64,000 bases of DNA from Myxococcales bacterium (GCA_016794525.1 JAEUJY010000101.1:1-64000), one strand, 5' to 3'; positions 1-9,662 are shown, counted from the stretch's first letter. Notes: a model not told the origin generated them from the sequence alone. Numbers and translations: made by a program.

Positions 1-1118
1 CGCCGCCGACGCGCGCGACCACCGCCAGCACGCCGCCGCCGGCCCGCGCGCCGCACCCGAGCACGTCGCCGCCCCGCGCCGCCCACGCCTCGACGCCGCC
101 ACCCGCCGCCGACCCGCGTCGGGCCGCGCGCCCGTCGCGGCCCGGTCGCCCGCCCGACTCGCCCGCCGACGAGGCGCTGGCGTGGTTGGCCGGCCTCACC
201 GAGGAGGTCGCCCGCGGCGCCACGCTGCCCGCGACGCCGCCCGCCGAGGTGCCCGACACCGCCGCCGCCGCGTTCGAGTCGCTGGGCCGGGTCGCGGCGC
301 GCCTCGACGAGATGACCCGCGCCCGCGCGCACATCGTCGCCACCGAGCGCGACCTCGACCGCGCGCGCAAGATGTACCGATCGATCCTGCCGCTCGCCAG
401 CGTCGGCAAGCACGGCCAGATGCGGTTCGCCGGCGCGTCGACGCCCGCCGCCGAGACCGGCGGCGACTGGTGGACCTACCGCAAGCTGACCGGCGAGCGC
501 CTGCTGGTCGCGGTCGGCGACGCCACCGGCCACGGCGTCTACTCGGCGATGATCGGCTGCGCCGCCCACGGCGCCGTCGAGGCGCTGTCGCTGGTCGGCG
601 AGGAGCGCATGACCCCGCGGGCGCTGCTCGACGCCATCAACGCCGCGATCCGCGTGCCCGGCGCCGATCGCGCCGCGATGACCTGCTTCGCCGCGCTGTT
701 CGATCCCGGCGGCACGATCAGCTTCGCCAACGCCTCGCACATGCTGCCGCTGCGCTGCGCCACCGACGCCGACGGCGCGATCACCAAGGTCACCGCGCTG
801 GTCCCCGCGCAGGCCCAGAACCTCGACGACGACAGCGACGTCTACGCCTCCGAGATCACCGAGGGCGCCCACCGCCTCGCGCCCGGCGAGCTGGTCGTGC
901 TGTTCACCGACGGCCTCACCGATCGCCGCGATCCCGGCGGCCGCGCCTTCGGCCACCGCCGCCTGCAGCAGGCCCTCACCGGCGCCCGCTACGCCGGCGG
1001 CGTCGACGCCCTCGCCGCCCTGCGCGACACCCTGCTCGCCGAGGTCACCCGCTTCGCCGACGGCGTCCCCGCCGACGACGACGTCACGCTGATCCTGTGC
1101 GCCCGCGAGCGCGGCTGA
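1..1118 (+). CDS. SpoIIE/PP2C-type serine phosphatase, 5' end outside window
   Basis: This is the C-terminal part of a metal-dependent phosphatase of the SpoIIE/RsbU family, which dephosphorylates anti-sigma-factor antagonists in partner-switching pathways. The reading frame is open from base 3, so the start lies upstream of the window. The first ~60 visible residues are a Pro/Ala/Arg-rich linker. The phosphatase domain follows with GGDWW (about 459-473), GDATGHG (about 517-537), FTDGLTD and a terminal DDDVTLIL; the acidic residues in these motifs bind the metal. No sensor domain is visible in the part present. A TTG at 186 could be read as a start, but the open frame and linker before it argue for a longer protein. 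A second SpoIIE phosphatase lies at 33671-35365. Confidence 0.85.
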   Translation, partial: PPTRATTASTPPPARAPHPSTSPPRAAHASTPPPAADPRRAARPSRPGRPPDSPADEALAWLAGLTEEVARGATLPATPPAEVPDTAAAAFESLGRVAARLDEMTRARAHIVATERDLDRARKMYRSILPLASVGKHGQMRFAGASTPAAETGGDWWTYRKLTGERLLVAVGDATGHGVYSAMIGCAAHGAVEALSLVGEERMTPRALLDAINAAIRVPGADRAAMTCFAALFDPGGTISFANASHMLPLRCATDADGAITKVTALVPAQAQNLDDDSDVYASEITEGAHRLAPGELVVLFTDGLTDRRDPGGRAFGHRRLQQALTGARYAGGVDALAALRDTLLAEVTRFADGVPADDDVTLILCARERG

Positions 1119-1494
1119 GCCGCACCGACGGCCACGATGGCGCGCTGCGGATCGGGACCGCGGTCGTGCGGTTCGACGACGTGCCCGCTCGGCAGGACGC
1201 AGCGCGGGCCACTGTCCTGTGCAGCGGACACGTCGCGCCGCAGCCGCGAGGCTGGCGGCGGCCGCGGCGATGGTGCGGCGGTTGCAGTCGGGGTGAGGCA
1301 TGCAGATCGACGGCGAGCCTCGAGGACAGCCGACGCGCGCGCCGCGTCACCCGATTGGGGTGATTGCGGGAAGGCGCGCCGTCGGGCAGCGTGAGGGAGT
1401 CGAGTCGCAGCGCATCGGGGGGTGCGCTGGGAGCGGCGTTCAGTCGACAGCACGGGCGATCGCGTGGCACGCGCGTCGCGGATGGAGGAGCCAC
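1119..1494. other. intergenic region, 376 bp, no gene recognised
   Basis: No credible coding sequence is seen here; the overlapping open frames lack a convincing start and family resemblance. A short inverted repeat, TCACCC-GATTG-GGGTGA at 1347-1363 (6-bp stem, 5-nt loop), could be a weak transcription stop or an operator, but has no T-run. The last bases carry the GGAGGAG ribosome binding site of the next gene. Confidence 0.5.
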
Positions 1495-3330
1495 ATGAAG
1501 GCAGTCGCGGTCATCGCGCTCATGACCCTGTGCAGCTGCTGGCAGCCGGCGGCGACCCAGTACGCGTTGCACGTCCATCCAAAGGACCCGGCGCGCAACG
1601 AGCTCTGCTATCGCCAGGTCAGCGACGAGTCGGTGCCTGCCACCGTCGCGACCTCGGCCGATCCGACCAAGCCGGCGGCCGGGAGCGCGACCGACCGCGC
1701 TCCCGGGACGGGGGCGACCAACGCCTGGTCCTGTGGCGCCGCCGCCGCGCAGCCGCTCCACGTGCCGTCGACGATGACCGTCTACCTCCACGACGTGAAG
1801 AGCGGCGACGAGTACGACCTCCGCGTCGCCGAGTTCTCCCGTGAGGCCTCGCCCGAGCAGGTCAAGGCGCTGTTCGCGCAGGTCCTCACGCGCGCCGCGA
1901 ACCTGGCCAAGCTCAGCGCCTCGGGCAAGGCCGGCTCGGCGTTCGCAGACATCCTGGACACCGCGGCCACCCAGGTGGGCGAGCGCGCGCCCGAGATCGC
2001 GGCGGCGCTCGCCGACCGCCTGGTCCCTGCGGCGGATGCGCCGGCGCGCCCCGGCAACGACGTCCTCTTCGCGCGACACCTCAAGCCCGGCGGGGGCCTG
2101 CTGGCGGCCTCGTCGTTCACGACCGATCTCACGCCGACCCGCGAGCCGAGCATCGGACGCCCCCCACCTCGCCTGATCGAGTTCACGCCGAGCGTGCTCG
2201 ACTACCTCCGTGGCAAGGGGGCGGACGACGCGGCGATCGCGCGGCACGTCGTCGACTGGTGCGACGGCACATCCTTCGACAACGCACCGATCGCGTCGAA
2301 GAAGTGGTCCGAGGCGTTCGCGCCGGCGAACCTCGACATGGCGAAGCTGATGGCGCGGCTCGACGTCACCTCGACCGACATCGCCGCGTACCTGCTCGGC
2401 AAGAAGGACAAGTCGCTGTTCCAGGAGCGCACCGGCGCGCTGCTCGACGAGGTCACCAAGAAGGGCTTCTCGCCATCGTCGCTCGAGGCGCGCACGTTCT
2501 ACGCCATGGTCTGGGCGCACAACATCCGCAAGGACGCGACGCGGTGCCAGCGCAACCTGCAGATCGCCACCGAGCTCGTCACCGACGCGACGCTGCGCGC
2601 GGCGCTCGAGGCCGCGCGCGCCAGCCTCACCAAGCTCACCGACGCGGCGCGCCCGTTCGATGAGGGCTTCGCCCAGTTCGCGCCCGCCTTCGAGGCGGCG
2701 TTGACGACCGTCAACACGCGCACGCTGCTGGACGGCAGCTTCAGCTTCGGCGTGATGACGCTGCACCCCGGCACCATCGACCTCGGGGTCGGGACGGTCG
2801 CCAAGGGTGGGAGTCGCAGCGAGGTCGCGTCCTACAAGTTCCCGATCAAGGGCATCGAGCGACTCGCGGTGTTCGTCGGGCCGGTGGCCACCGGCTGCCT
2901 CTGGGGCTGCATGGACCGCGTGGTCGAGTCGACGACGCCGGCCGACGCCACGACGCCGGCGTCGCGCAAGCTGGTGGGCGAGTCGACCTCGTACGACTTC
3001 GGCCTAGGTACGGCGCTGCACATCACGGCGAACTCGTGGATCGACTGGGGGCTCGGGGCGGTGGTGGGCTATCCGTTCAGCGCGCCGGCGGGCTCGTCCA
3101 ACAACATCCTGACCGGGCTCGGCCTGCGCCACTCGTCGGGGTTGGAGCTGGTGGCCGGCCTCCACTGGTTCCAGATCGGCGTGCCCAAGATCCCGGACGG
3201 CCAGTCCGAGTTCCAGCCGATCGACCTCGGGCTCCCCGGCAACGCCGCGCTGACGGTCGACGACGTGTCGACCCAGAAGGTCCAGGTCGGCGCGTTCCTG
3301 ATGCTCGGCTTCGCGCCGGGCGTCCTCTGA
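1495..3330 (+). CDS. large predicted lipoprotein/exported protein of unknown function
   Basis: A 611-residue protein I do not recognise. The start at 1495 is chosen because a strong GGAGGAG site sits just upstream and the protein then opens with a short signal peptide ending in LCSC, which could be a lipobox (Cys13 or Cys15). The open frame extends further upstream to 1300, but that stretch does not look like protein. The middle is rich in charged helices. The C-terminal third (roughly 430-611) is Gly/aromatic-rich with alternating polar and hydrophobic residues, like a small outer-membrane beta-barrel, and ends FLMLGFAPGVL. It is followed 26 bases later by a small Cys-rich protein, with which it may be co-transcribed. 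Confidence 0.7.
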   Translation: MKAVAVIALMTLCSCWQPAATQYALHVHPKDPARNELCYRQVSDESVPATVATSADPTKPAAGSATDRAPGTGATNAWSCGAAAAQPLHVPSTMTVYLHDVKSGDEYDLRVAEFSREASPEQVKALFAQVLTRAANLAKLSASGKAGSAFADILDTAATQVGERAPEIAAALADRLVPAADAPARPGNDVLFARHLKPGGGLLAASSFTTDLTPTREPSIGRPPPRLIEFTPSVLDYLRGKGADDAAIARHVVDWCDGTSFDNAPIASKKWSEAFAPANLDMAKLMARLDVTSTDIAAYLLGKKDKSLFQERTGALLDEVTKKGFSPSSLEARTFYAMVWAHNIRKDATRCQRNLQIATELVTDATLRAALEAARASLTKLTDAARPFDEGFAQFAPAFEAALTTVNTRTLLDGSFSFGVMTLHPGTIDLGVGTVAKGGSRSEVASYKFPIKGIERLAVFVGPVATGCLWGCMDRVVESTTPADATTPASRKLVGESTSYDFGLGTALHITANSWIDWGLGAVVGYPFSAPAGSSNNILTGLGLRHSSGLELVAGLHWFQIGVPKIPDGQSEFQPIDLGLPGNAALTVDDVSTQKVQVGAFLMLGFAPGVL

Positions 3331-3356
3331 CGGCTCGCTTCGCGCAGGAGGCTCCG

Positions 3357-3617
3357 ATGGTGAAGTGCCCTGGTGTCGTGATGGGAAAGCACGCGGTCGT
3401 CCCGCAGCCACCGGCCAACGTCGTGGTCGGCGAGCAGGGGAACTGCAACCGCTGCGGGTGCCGGTACGCGGTGGTCGCGGTGAACCCGACGGTGCTCGGC
3501 CCCGGCTACGACGAGTACGTGCGGAAGCTCCACGAGCAGCTGGAGTCGTTGCGGCAGGGGCTGCGGGATGTGGTCGAGCAGCACGCGGTCGAGCAGGACG
3601 TCGAGGCCGATGAGTGA
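3357..3617 (+). CDS. small Cys-rich protein, possible zinc-binding knuckle
   Basis: An 86-residue protein of unknown family. The ATG at 3357 has a good upstream AGGAGG. Cysteines at 4, 30, 33 and 35 (the last three as CNRCGC) could bind zinc or another metal; this is inference. The second half (about 52-86) is a charged, probably coiled-coil helix (KLHEQLESLRQGLRDVV). There is no signal peptide, so it is probably cytoplasmic despite following an exported protein. Confidence 0.6.
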   Translation: MVKCPGVVMGKHAVVPQPPANVVVGEQGNCNRCGCRYAVVAVNPTVLGPGYDEYVRKLHEQLESLRQGLRDVVEQHAVEQDVEADE

Positions 3618-3739
3618 CGCGGCCGCCGTGCACGCGCGCGCGCCGAGCCACGAGCGAGCCGCGTCGGCCGGTAGCTCGCGGCCCAGCCCGCCCAGCGACC
3701 GCGGCGATCGCGGCCATGCCCCGCGTGGGGTGACCGCGC

Positions 3740-4444
3740 TCAGCTGATCGGGAGCCGCTGCCGCACCAGCGCCAGCAGCGCGTCGCGGTCGAGGCCGAGG
3801 CTGGCGCGGGTGCGGGCGAGCGCGGCGAGCTGGCGCAGCGCGGCCTCGACGTCGGGCCCGCCGACCGCGGCGACGATCAGATCGACGATGGCCTGGGCCT
3901 CGGCGTCGCGCAGCGCGAGCGCGAGGCGGGGCCGCTCGGCGGCGGGGCACCCGCGCTGCACGTGCTCCTGGGCGCGGGCGATGAAGCCGCGCGGCCGCGG
4001 CAGGGCGGGCCCGCGGTCGGCGATGCCGGCCGCCAGCGCGCCGGCGGCGACCCGCGCGCACGCCTGGGCGCGGAGATCGTGGGCCCAGGTCAGGGCCGGC
4101 CGACGGACGATCTCGGCGATCACCTCGCGCACGACGCCGGCCGCGACCTGCGCGGCGGGCGACGCGACGTCGACCGCGGGCGTCGCGACGTGGCCGCGCG
4201 CGACCCGGACGGCGTCGACGGCCTCGAGCAGCACCAGCCCGGTGGCCAGCGCCTCGGGGTCGCGCGGCCCGGCGCGCAGGCCGAGCTCGACGTGGACGTC
4301 GAGGGCGTCGCACACCTCGGCCTCCGACGGTGGCGCCGCGGCGCGCCGCTCGCGGACCAGCTGCGCCGCGCCGCGCGCGATGTGCCAGCGCAGGTGCTCG
4401 CCGGTCCAGGGTTCGTGGGCACCATCCTCGGGGAACGCGATCAT
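3740..4444 (-). CDS. hypothetical helical protein
   Basis: A 234-residue, Ala/Arg-rich, mostly helical protein with no signal peptide, no clear membrane segment and no motif I recognise. The start at 4444 is supported by AAAGGAG about 8 bases upstream on the minus strand. It lies 54 bases downstream of the methyltransferase gene on the same strand, so the two may form an operon. The function is unknown. Confidence 0.65.
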   Translation of the reverse strand: MIAFPEDGAHEPWTGEHLRWHIARGAAQLVRERRAAAPPSEAEVCDALDVHVELGLRAGPRDPEALATGLVLLEAVDAVRVARGHVATPAVDVASPAAQVAAGVVREVIAEIVRRPALTWAHDLRAQACARVAAGALAAGIADRGPALPRPRGFIARAQEHVQRGCPAAERPRLALALRDAEAQAIVDLIVAAVGGPDVEAALRQLAALARTRASLGLDRDALLALVRQRLPIS

Positions 4445-4498
4445 GCGGGGCTCCTTTGCCGACGGCTATCGGCCGCCGGGGAACCCGGTTGCGTGAAA

Positions 4499-5239
4499 TC
4501 AGCCGGCGGCGCCGCGCAGCGGGCCGGCGAGCGGATCGACACCGGGATCGCGCGGCGGCCGGGGCGCCGCGTCGACCCGCACCCAGACCTCGAGCACGTC
4601 GGTGCTGATCTTCTCGCGCTGCACCAGCTCGAGGCACGGCGGCCACGCCCCGCCGAAGCCGTGGAAGGTCACGACCCGGGCGCCCGGCCGCAGGCTCCAG
4701 GCCTTCTCCTCGGTCGCGGTCACCAGCCGGCGGTGCTGCGCCACCCGGGCCGCGTGGGAGTACTCGCCGGCCAGCGGGCCGACCTCGCGCAGCGACGTCG
4801 CCGCCGCCGGCATCAGGTACTCGCCGAACGGGTTGTACAGGTAGACGCCGTCGTAGCCGCCCCAGTCGAAGGTGGCCATGTCGGTCTGGAAGAAGCTTGT
4901 GCGATCGGCGACGCCCAGCGCCTTGGCCGCCAGCTCGGCCGCGCGGATCAGCGCCGGCCGCAGCTCGAGCCCGCTCCACGCCGCCGGCGAGCGCAGCGCG
5001 CCGACCAGGCACACCTTGCCGACGCCCGCGCCGACGTCGAGCATGCGCTCGCCGGCCACCGGCGCCAGCAGCTCGACCACCCGGCGCGCGACCGCCAGCG
5101 GCGTCCAGTGCACCCGCGACATCGTGCGCAGCGGCACCGGGTACAGCCGATCGAACGCGTGGTCCGCGACCTCGCCCCCGTCGCGCAGCTCGGCGGCGAG
5201 CTGGCGCGGATCGAAGTGCGCGCGGCGCGGATCGGTCAT
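4499..5239 (-). CDS. class I SAM-dependent methyltransferase
   Basis: A 246-residue Rossmann-fold methyltransferase. Motif I (LDVGAGVGK, about residues 66-74) binds S-adenosylmethionine. The acidic end of strand beta-2 (GLELRP) follows, and an YNPFGEY segment around 135-141 occupies the motif IV position that normally contacts the methyl acceptor. The substrate cannot be told from sequence. The N-terminal ~45 residues (YPVPLRTMSRVHWTP) resemble the lead-in seen in DOT1-like or small-molecule methyltransferases, but this is a weak hint. It probably heads a two-gene operon with the hypothetical protein at 3740-4444. The start codon lies 80 bases from the tRNA-Asp 3' end. Confidence 0.8.
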   Translation of the reverse strand: MTDPRRAHFDPRQLAAELRDGGEVADHAFDRLYPVPLRTMSRVHWTPLAVARRVVELLAPVAGERMLDVGAGVGKVCLVGALRSPAAWSGLELRPALIRAAELAAKALGVADRTSFFQTDMATFDWGGYDGVYLYNPFGEYLMPAAATSLREVGPLAGEYSHAARVAQHRRLVTATEEKAWSLRPGARVVTFHGFGGAWPPCLELVQREKISTDVLEVWVRVDAAPRPPRDPGVDPLAGPLRGAAG

Positions 5240-5294
5240 GGCTGGTTGGGGTGGGCCGGGCGCCTCGACGGCGCGCGCGGCCCGAAAAGACCAA

Positions 5295-5318
5295 GAGCCA
5301 TCACGTGTGTGATGGCTC
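5295..5318 (-). terminator. rho-independent terminator of the tRNA operon
   Basis: A perfect 10-bp stem (GAGCCATCAC / GTGATGGCTC) with a 4-nt loop lies one base past the CCA end of tRNA-Asp. On the minus strand it is followed by the T-rich TTGGTCTTTTC. This matches an intrinsic terminator. Confidence 0.85.
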
Positions 5319-5319
5319 G

Positions 5320-5396
<77 letters not shown>

Positions 5397-5424
5397 AGAA
5401 ATCTCAGCTAGTTGTCAGGGCTCG

Positions 5425-5496
5425 TAGGCGGAGCAGGGTTCGAACCTGCGACCACTGCCTTGTAAGGGCAATGCTCTTCCGCTGAGCTATCCGCCC
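5425..5496 (-). tRNA. tRNA-Val (anticodon TAC)
   Basis: A 72-nt cloverleaf on the minus strand with D-arm GCTC...GAGC, anticodon loop CTTACAA (anticodon TAC), and T-arm GCAGG-TTCGAAC-CCTGC. The acceptor stem is GGGCGGA/TCCGCCT, so the first pair is a G-U wobble. The 3' end reads A then CGA, so unlike the neighbouring tRNA-Asp the CCA is not encoded and must be added after transcription. It is transcribed first, about 15 bases after the predicted transcription start. Confidence 0.95.
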
Positions 5497-5517
5497 GCGT
5501 CTCCGCGAGGTTGGAGG

Positions 5518-5546
5518 TTTCTAGACGAGCGCAAGCGCGGTGTCAA
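5518..5546 (-). promoter_or_regulatory. sigma-70-type promoter of the tRNA-Val/tRNA-Asp operon
   Basis: On the minus strand a consensus TTGACA (5541-5546) is separated by exactly 17 bp from TAGAAA (5518-5523, 4 of 6 consensus bases). The start site would fall near 5511, about 15 bases before the tRNA-Val 5' end. Confidence 0.85.
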
Positions 5547-5579
5547 GGCCGGTGCGCACGATCGTGTTCGCGGCCATGT

Positions 5580-7037
5580 TCACTGCGCGACGCGCGTGCC
5601 GATCGACGCCGCCGGGCTGAGGACCGCGCCGGTGGTCATCGGGGTGCGGCCCTCGCGCGTGTTGAGGCGCACGCGCCCCGCGGCGCCGCCGCCACCGCCG
5701 GTGCCGTCGCCCCCGCCGCGGCCGTTCGACGGCAGGCCGACCACGTCGGCGGGCACCGCGGTGACGCCGCCGACGCCGCCCCGGCCGTTGTCGTTGTTGA
5801 TGCCGTCGCCGACGCCGCCGGCGGCGTGCTGGGTGTCGTTGCGGCCGAACTCGCCGTCGTTCGCCAGGTGCCCGGCGCCACCGCCGCCGCCGTTGGCGGT
5901 CACCGCGGCGCCGTTGGCCAGGGTCACGCTGGGCGCCTCGAGCAACAGCGCGCCGCCGGCGCCGCCGCCGCCGCCGCCCCACGCGGTGCTGATGCCGTCG
6001 CCGCCCACGCCGCCCGAGAACACCTCGGCGTCGGCGCCGTCGACGACGATCGACACCAGCGACGTGAGCTGCAGGCCGCCGCCGCCGCCGCCGCCGTTGG
6101 CCGCGCCGCTGCCGCCGCTGGTCGCCCCCCGGCCGCCGCCGCCGCCGCCCGCCAGCGGCACCAGCGACGGGCCGCTGCAGGTGGCGATCGACGCCGGCGC
6201 GCCGCCGGCGATCACCGACGCGCCGCCGCTGGCGCCCATCGTCGCCATGCCGCCGCCGGCGCCGCCGGTCTCCCACGCGGTCGTCGAGTAGTTGCCGGCG
6301 CCGCCCGGCGCGCACCCGCTCGCCGCCGCGTTGAGCGTCCCGCCCAGCCCGCCGCCGGCGCCCGGGCACGACGTGCACGTCGCGCCGGCGAGGTCCTGGC
6401 CGCCGCTCACGTCGATCCAGCCGCGGACGGTGATCGGGCCGGCGGCGACCACCGCCGCGACCCGCGCGCCGCGGAAGCCGACCCAGGCGTTGGCGTCGGG
6501 CAGGCTCAGCGTGCGCAGCGACCACACGCCCATCTCCGGCGCGCCGGTCTGGGTGCGCGGCGTGAAGTCGATCTGCGCGATGACGCCAGTGCCGGCGCCG
6601 CGGATGACCATCGGGTCGGCGTTGGCGTGGTCGTAGCTGGTGATGCTGCCGTCGTCGGTGTTGAACACGACCAGCCGGCCGCTGGCGATCGCGAGGTCGA
6701 CCGTCGACGCGATCGCGGCGGCGGTCGGCACGCCGTTGGACGGCTGGAACACCAGGCAGTGCGCGCCGCCGGTGGTGCCACACCCGGCGGGGCAGGTCTC
6801 CGGCGGCATGCCGCCACAGGTCATGAGCATGTCGCCGTTGCAGCTCGGCGTGCACGGCGGCCCGTCGATCGCGACCGGCGCGTCGATCGCCATCGGCGCG
6901 TCGGGATCGCCGGCGGCCGCGTCGGGGTCGCCGGTGGCCGCGTCGGGGTCGCCACCGCCACCGTCGATCTCCCCCTGCGGGTTGAACGAGCAGGCGGCGA
7001 TGACGAGGGCCAGCGCAGGCCACGACGAGCGCATCAT
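5580..7037 (-). CDS. glycine-rich surface lipoprotein
   Basis: A 485-residue secreted protein with a signal peptide ending IAAC (lipobox, Cys16). An Asp/Pro/Ala linker with repeated GDPDA units and an AIDAPVAIDG segment follows. A Cys-containing patch comes next (about 60-95; CTPSCNGDMLMTCGG), a motif often seen in myxobacterial surface lipoproteins. The rest is dominated by Gly-rich tracts (GGGGGG, GGAGG), which suggests a repetitive or parallel-beta extracellular structure. Its role is not known; cell-envelope or matrix structure is a guess. Two adjacent ATG codons (7037, 7034) are possible starts. It lies 42 bases downstream of the aminopeptidase gene on the same strand. Confidence 0.75.
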   Translation of the reverse strand: MMRSSWPALALVIAACSFNPQGEIDGGGGDPDAATGDPDAAAGDPDAPMAIDAPVAIDGPPCTPSCNGDMLMTCGGMPPETCPAGCGTTGGAHCLVFQPSNGVPTAAAIASTVDLAIASGRLVVFNTDDGSITSYDHANADPMVIRGAGTGVIAQIDFTPRTQTGAPEMGVWSLRTLSLPDANAWVGFRGARVAAVVAAGPITVRGWIDVSGGQDLAGATCTSCPGAGGGLGGTLNAAASGCAPGGAGNYSTTAWETGGAGGGMATMGASGGASVIAGGAPASIATCSGPSLVPLAGGGGGGRGATSGGSGAANGGGGGGGLQLTSLVSIVVDGADAEVFSGGVGGDGISTAWGGGGGGAGGALLLEAPSVTLANGAAVTANGGGGGAGHLANDGEFGRNDTQHAAGGVGDGINNDNGRGGVGGVTAVPADVVGLPSNGRGGGDGTGGGGGAAGRVRLNTREGRTPMTTGAVLSPAASIGTRVAQ

Positions 7038-7079
7038 CGCTCGACGCTATCACGCGGTCGGAGCGGCGGGGGCCGCCGT

Positions 7080-9662
7080 TCACCGACCGCGCGGTCGGGC
7101 CGGACGGGCCGCGCGCTTGCGCGCCACCGGTCGCGCGCGCCGCGGCGGCGCCGGCCGCGCCTCGAGCTTCTCGAGCCGATCGCGCAGCGCCGTCGTCGTC
7201 GCGCGCAGCCCCGCCAGCTCGTCCTTGAGCCGCCCGAGCTCGTCGCTGGTCGCCGCCGCCGCGCCGAGGTCGCGGACGATCTCCTTGCCGCGGCGACGTA
7301 GCCGGCCATCCAGTTCGCGGGCCAGGAGCTTGTCGATCGCCGGCACCGCGGCGCGGTCGCCCCACGACGCCAGCGCCTCGAGGGCCGCGGCCTGCACGCG
7401 GAAGTCGCGATCGGCGAGCAGCTCCTCGACGAACTCGCGGGCCCGCACGGCGTCGCGATCGCGGCGCCCGCGGCACAGGCTGGCCAGCGCCCCCAGCGCG
7501 GCGCGCCGGCCGCCCGACGGCGTGCCCCAGCGCGCGCCGGCGATCAGCACGTCGACCGCGGCGTCGTCGCGGGCCTCGGCGAGGCCGCGGTACGCGTGCT
7601 GGCGGATGATGTCGGTGAACGACGGCCGGGCCGCGGCCTGGCGCAACAGCGACGGCGCCTGCGCCGCGCGCAGCTTGCCCAGCGCCAGGCACGCCTCGGC
7701 CTCGACGAAGTAGCTGGCGTCGCCGCGCTCGACGACGTCGGCCACCACCGCCGCCGCCTTGAGGTCGTGGCGGAACTCGCCGAGCGCGCGCACGATCGCG
7801 CGGCGCGCCCGCGGGTGGGCCTCGGTGATCGTCGCGCGCACCAGCGCGTCGCGCGCGGCCTCGCCGCCGATCGTCGCCAGCGCCGCCGCGGCGGCGCCGC
7901 GCACCGCCCAGAACGCGTCGTCGGTCAGCGCCTTGGCCAGCGCCGCCCGGGCCTGCGGGCCGGCGATCCGCCCGAGCGCCCGCGCCGCGTAGCCGCGATC
8001 GATCGCCAGCGGCGCGCCGTGCAGCTCGGCGATCCACCACGGCAGCGGCTTGTCGGTGTCGACCGCGGCCAAGAGCGTCCGGCCCGGATCGATCACGCAC
8101 TGGGTCGGCTCCTCGGCCGCCGGGAAGAACCACACGCCGCGCCGCTCGTCGAGCACGACCGCGTGGGCGTGGCGGTGGCCGTCGACGACCAGCTCGACGG
8201 CGAGCGGCAGCCGGAACAGCGGCGTCGCGCCCTCGACCGCCTGCACCTGCTCGACCCGCACCTCGCACAGCCCGGCGTCGCGGTCCCAGCGGGCCGCCAC
8301 CTTGAGCTCGGGGTGGCCGGCGCCGTCGGTGATCCACTGGTGGAAGAACCAGTCGAGCGAGCGGCCGGTGGCCTCGGCGATCGCGCGCGCCAGATCGCGG
8401 GTCTCGACCGCGCCGTGGCGGTGCTTGACCAGGTAGTGGCGCAGGCTGGCCCAGAAGCCGTCGTCGCCCAGCTCGCGCCGCAGCATGTGCAGCACCCGGG
8501 CGCCCTTCTCGTAGAGGTGGTGATCGAAGATGTCGATCGGCTCGTCGTAGACCCGGGTCGCGATCGGCCGCCGGTAGCGGTTGCCGTCCTCGGCGAAGTA
8601 CATGTCGAGCCACTCGTCGAGCTCGAGGTCGGCGGCGTCGCGGCCGGCGTGGTGCTCGCGCCAGACGTACTCGGCGTAGGTCGCGAAGCCCTCGTGCAGC
8701 CAGCCCTCGCCCCACTCGCGGCAGGTCACCAGATCGCCGAACCACTGGTGGGCCAGCTCGTGCGCGACCAGCGCGTCGATGTCGTAGTCGAGCGCGGCGC
8801 GCTCGTCGATCAGGATCACGTCGGTCAGCGTCGTCGCGCTGGTGTTCTCCATGCCGCCGAAGATGAAGTCGGCGGCGAACACCTGCGCGTAGCGCGGGTA
8901 CGGGTAGTCGACGCCGAACTTCTGCGAGAACAGCTCGAGCATCGCCGGCGTGCGCGCCAGCGTGCGCGCCGCCTCGGCCTCGCGGCCGCGCACGACGTGG
9001 TAGGTGACCGGCACGTCGCGCCACCGGGTCTCGATCGTCGCGAGGTCGCCGGCGACCAGCGTCACCAGGTAGCAGGCGTGCGGCACGTCGAGCCGCCAGT
9101 GCAGCGTGCGGGTCGCGCCGTGGGCCCGCTCGTCGACCAGGACGCCGTTGGACAGCGCGGTCCACGCCGCCGGCACCGTCGCGATGACCTCGCTGGTGGC
9201 CTTGTCGTGCGGCGAGTCGATGCACGGGAACCAGTGGCGCGAGTCGTCGTCCTGGCCCTGGGTCCACGCCATCGCCGGCTTGTCGGGGTAGCCGGCGTCG
9301 GGCGCGGTGAAGTACAGGCCGCGGCGCGGCTGGCCGCGGTAGTCGATCGCGACGGTGAGGCGCGCGCCGACGGTGGCGCGGGCGACCACCGCCAGCAGCT
9401 TGCCGTCGTGGCGGAACCGCGCCGGCTTGCCGTCGACCCGCACCGCGTCGATCTCCAGCTCGACCGCGTCGAGCACCAGCTCGGCGATCGACGGCGCGAC
9501 CACCGCGACGGTGAGCGTCGCGGTGCCGGCGACGCCGCGCGCGGCGGGATCGAGCGCGACCGCCAGGCGGTAGTGCTCGACGTCGATGGGCCGGTCGGGA
9601 GCGAAGCGGGGCCGGGTGCCAGGCAGCGCGAACGGGCGGCTCATCGTCGCCGACGGTCGCAT
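7080..9662 (-). CDS. M1-family zinc aminopeptidase with HEAT repeats
   Basis: An 860-residue gluzincin aminopeptidase that removes N-terminal residues from peptides. The exopeptidase motif is GGMEN (269-273, family GAMEN). The zinc site is H301-E-L-A-H305 followed after 18 residues by E324, the M1 signature. Residues ~1-200 form the beta-rich N-terminal domain. After ~500 come several helical HEAT-like repeats (ALAKALTDDAFWAVRGAAAA and similar). A short coiled coil (LGRLKDELAGLRATTTALRD) and an Arg/Ala/Pro-rich basic tail end the protein. There is no signal peptide, so it is likely cytoplasmic. ATG codons at 9662 and 9644 (MSRPF) are both possible. It follows a small double-glycine-leader peptide gene by 55 bases on the same strand. 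Confidence 0.92.
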   Translation of the reverse strand: MRPSATMSRPFALPGTRPRFAPDRPIDVEHYRLAVALDPAARGVAGTATLTVAVVAPSIAELVLDAVELEIDAVRVDGKPARFRHDGKLLAVVARATVGARLTVAIDYRGQPRRGLYFTAPDAGYPDKPAMAWTQGQDDDSRHWFPCIDSPHDKATSEVIATVPAAWTALSNGVLVDERAHGATRTLHWRLDVPHACYLVTLVAGDLATIETRWRDVPVTYHVVRGREAEAARTLARTPAMLELFSQKFGVDYPYPRYAQVFAADFIFGGMENTSATTLTDVILIDERAALDYDIDALVAHELAHQWFGDLVTCREWGEGWLHEGFATYAEYVWREHHAGRDAADLELDEWLDMYFAEDGNRYRRPIATRVYDEPIDIFDHHLYEKGARVLHMLRRELGDDGFWASLRHYLVKHRHGAVETRDLARAIAEATGRSLDWFFHQWITDGAGHPELKVAARWDRDAGLCEVRVEQVQAVEGATPLFRLPLAVELVVDGHRHAHAVVLDERRGVWFFPAAEEPTQCVIDPGRTLLAAVDTDKPLPWWIAELHGAPLAIDRGYAARALGRIAGPQARAALAKALTDDAFWAVRGAAAAALATIGGEAARDALVRATITEAHPRARRAIVRALGEFRHDLKAAAVVADVVERGDASYFVEAEACLALGKLRAAQAPSLLRQAAARPSFTDIIRQHAYRGLAEARDDAAVDVLIAGARWGTPSGGRRAALGALASLCRGRRDRDAVRAREFVEELLADRDFRVQAAALEALASWGDRAAVPAIDKLLARELDGRLRRRGKEIVRDLGAAAATSDELGRLKDELAGLRATTTALRDRLEKLEARPAPPRRARPVARKRAARPARPRGR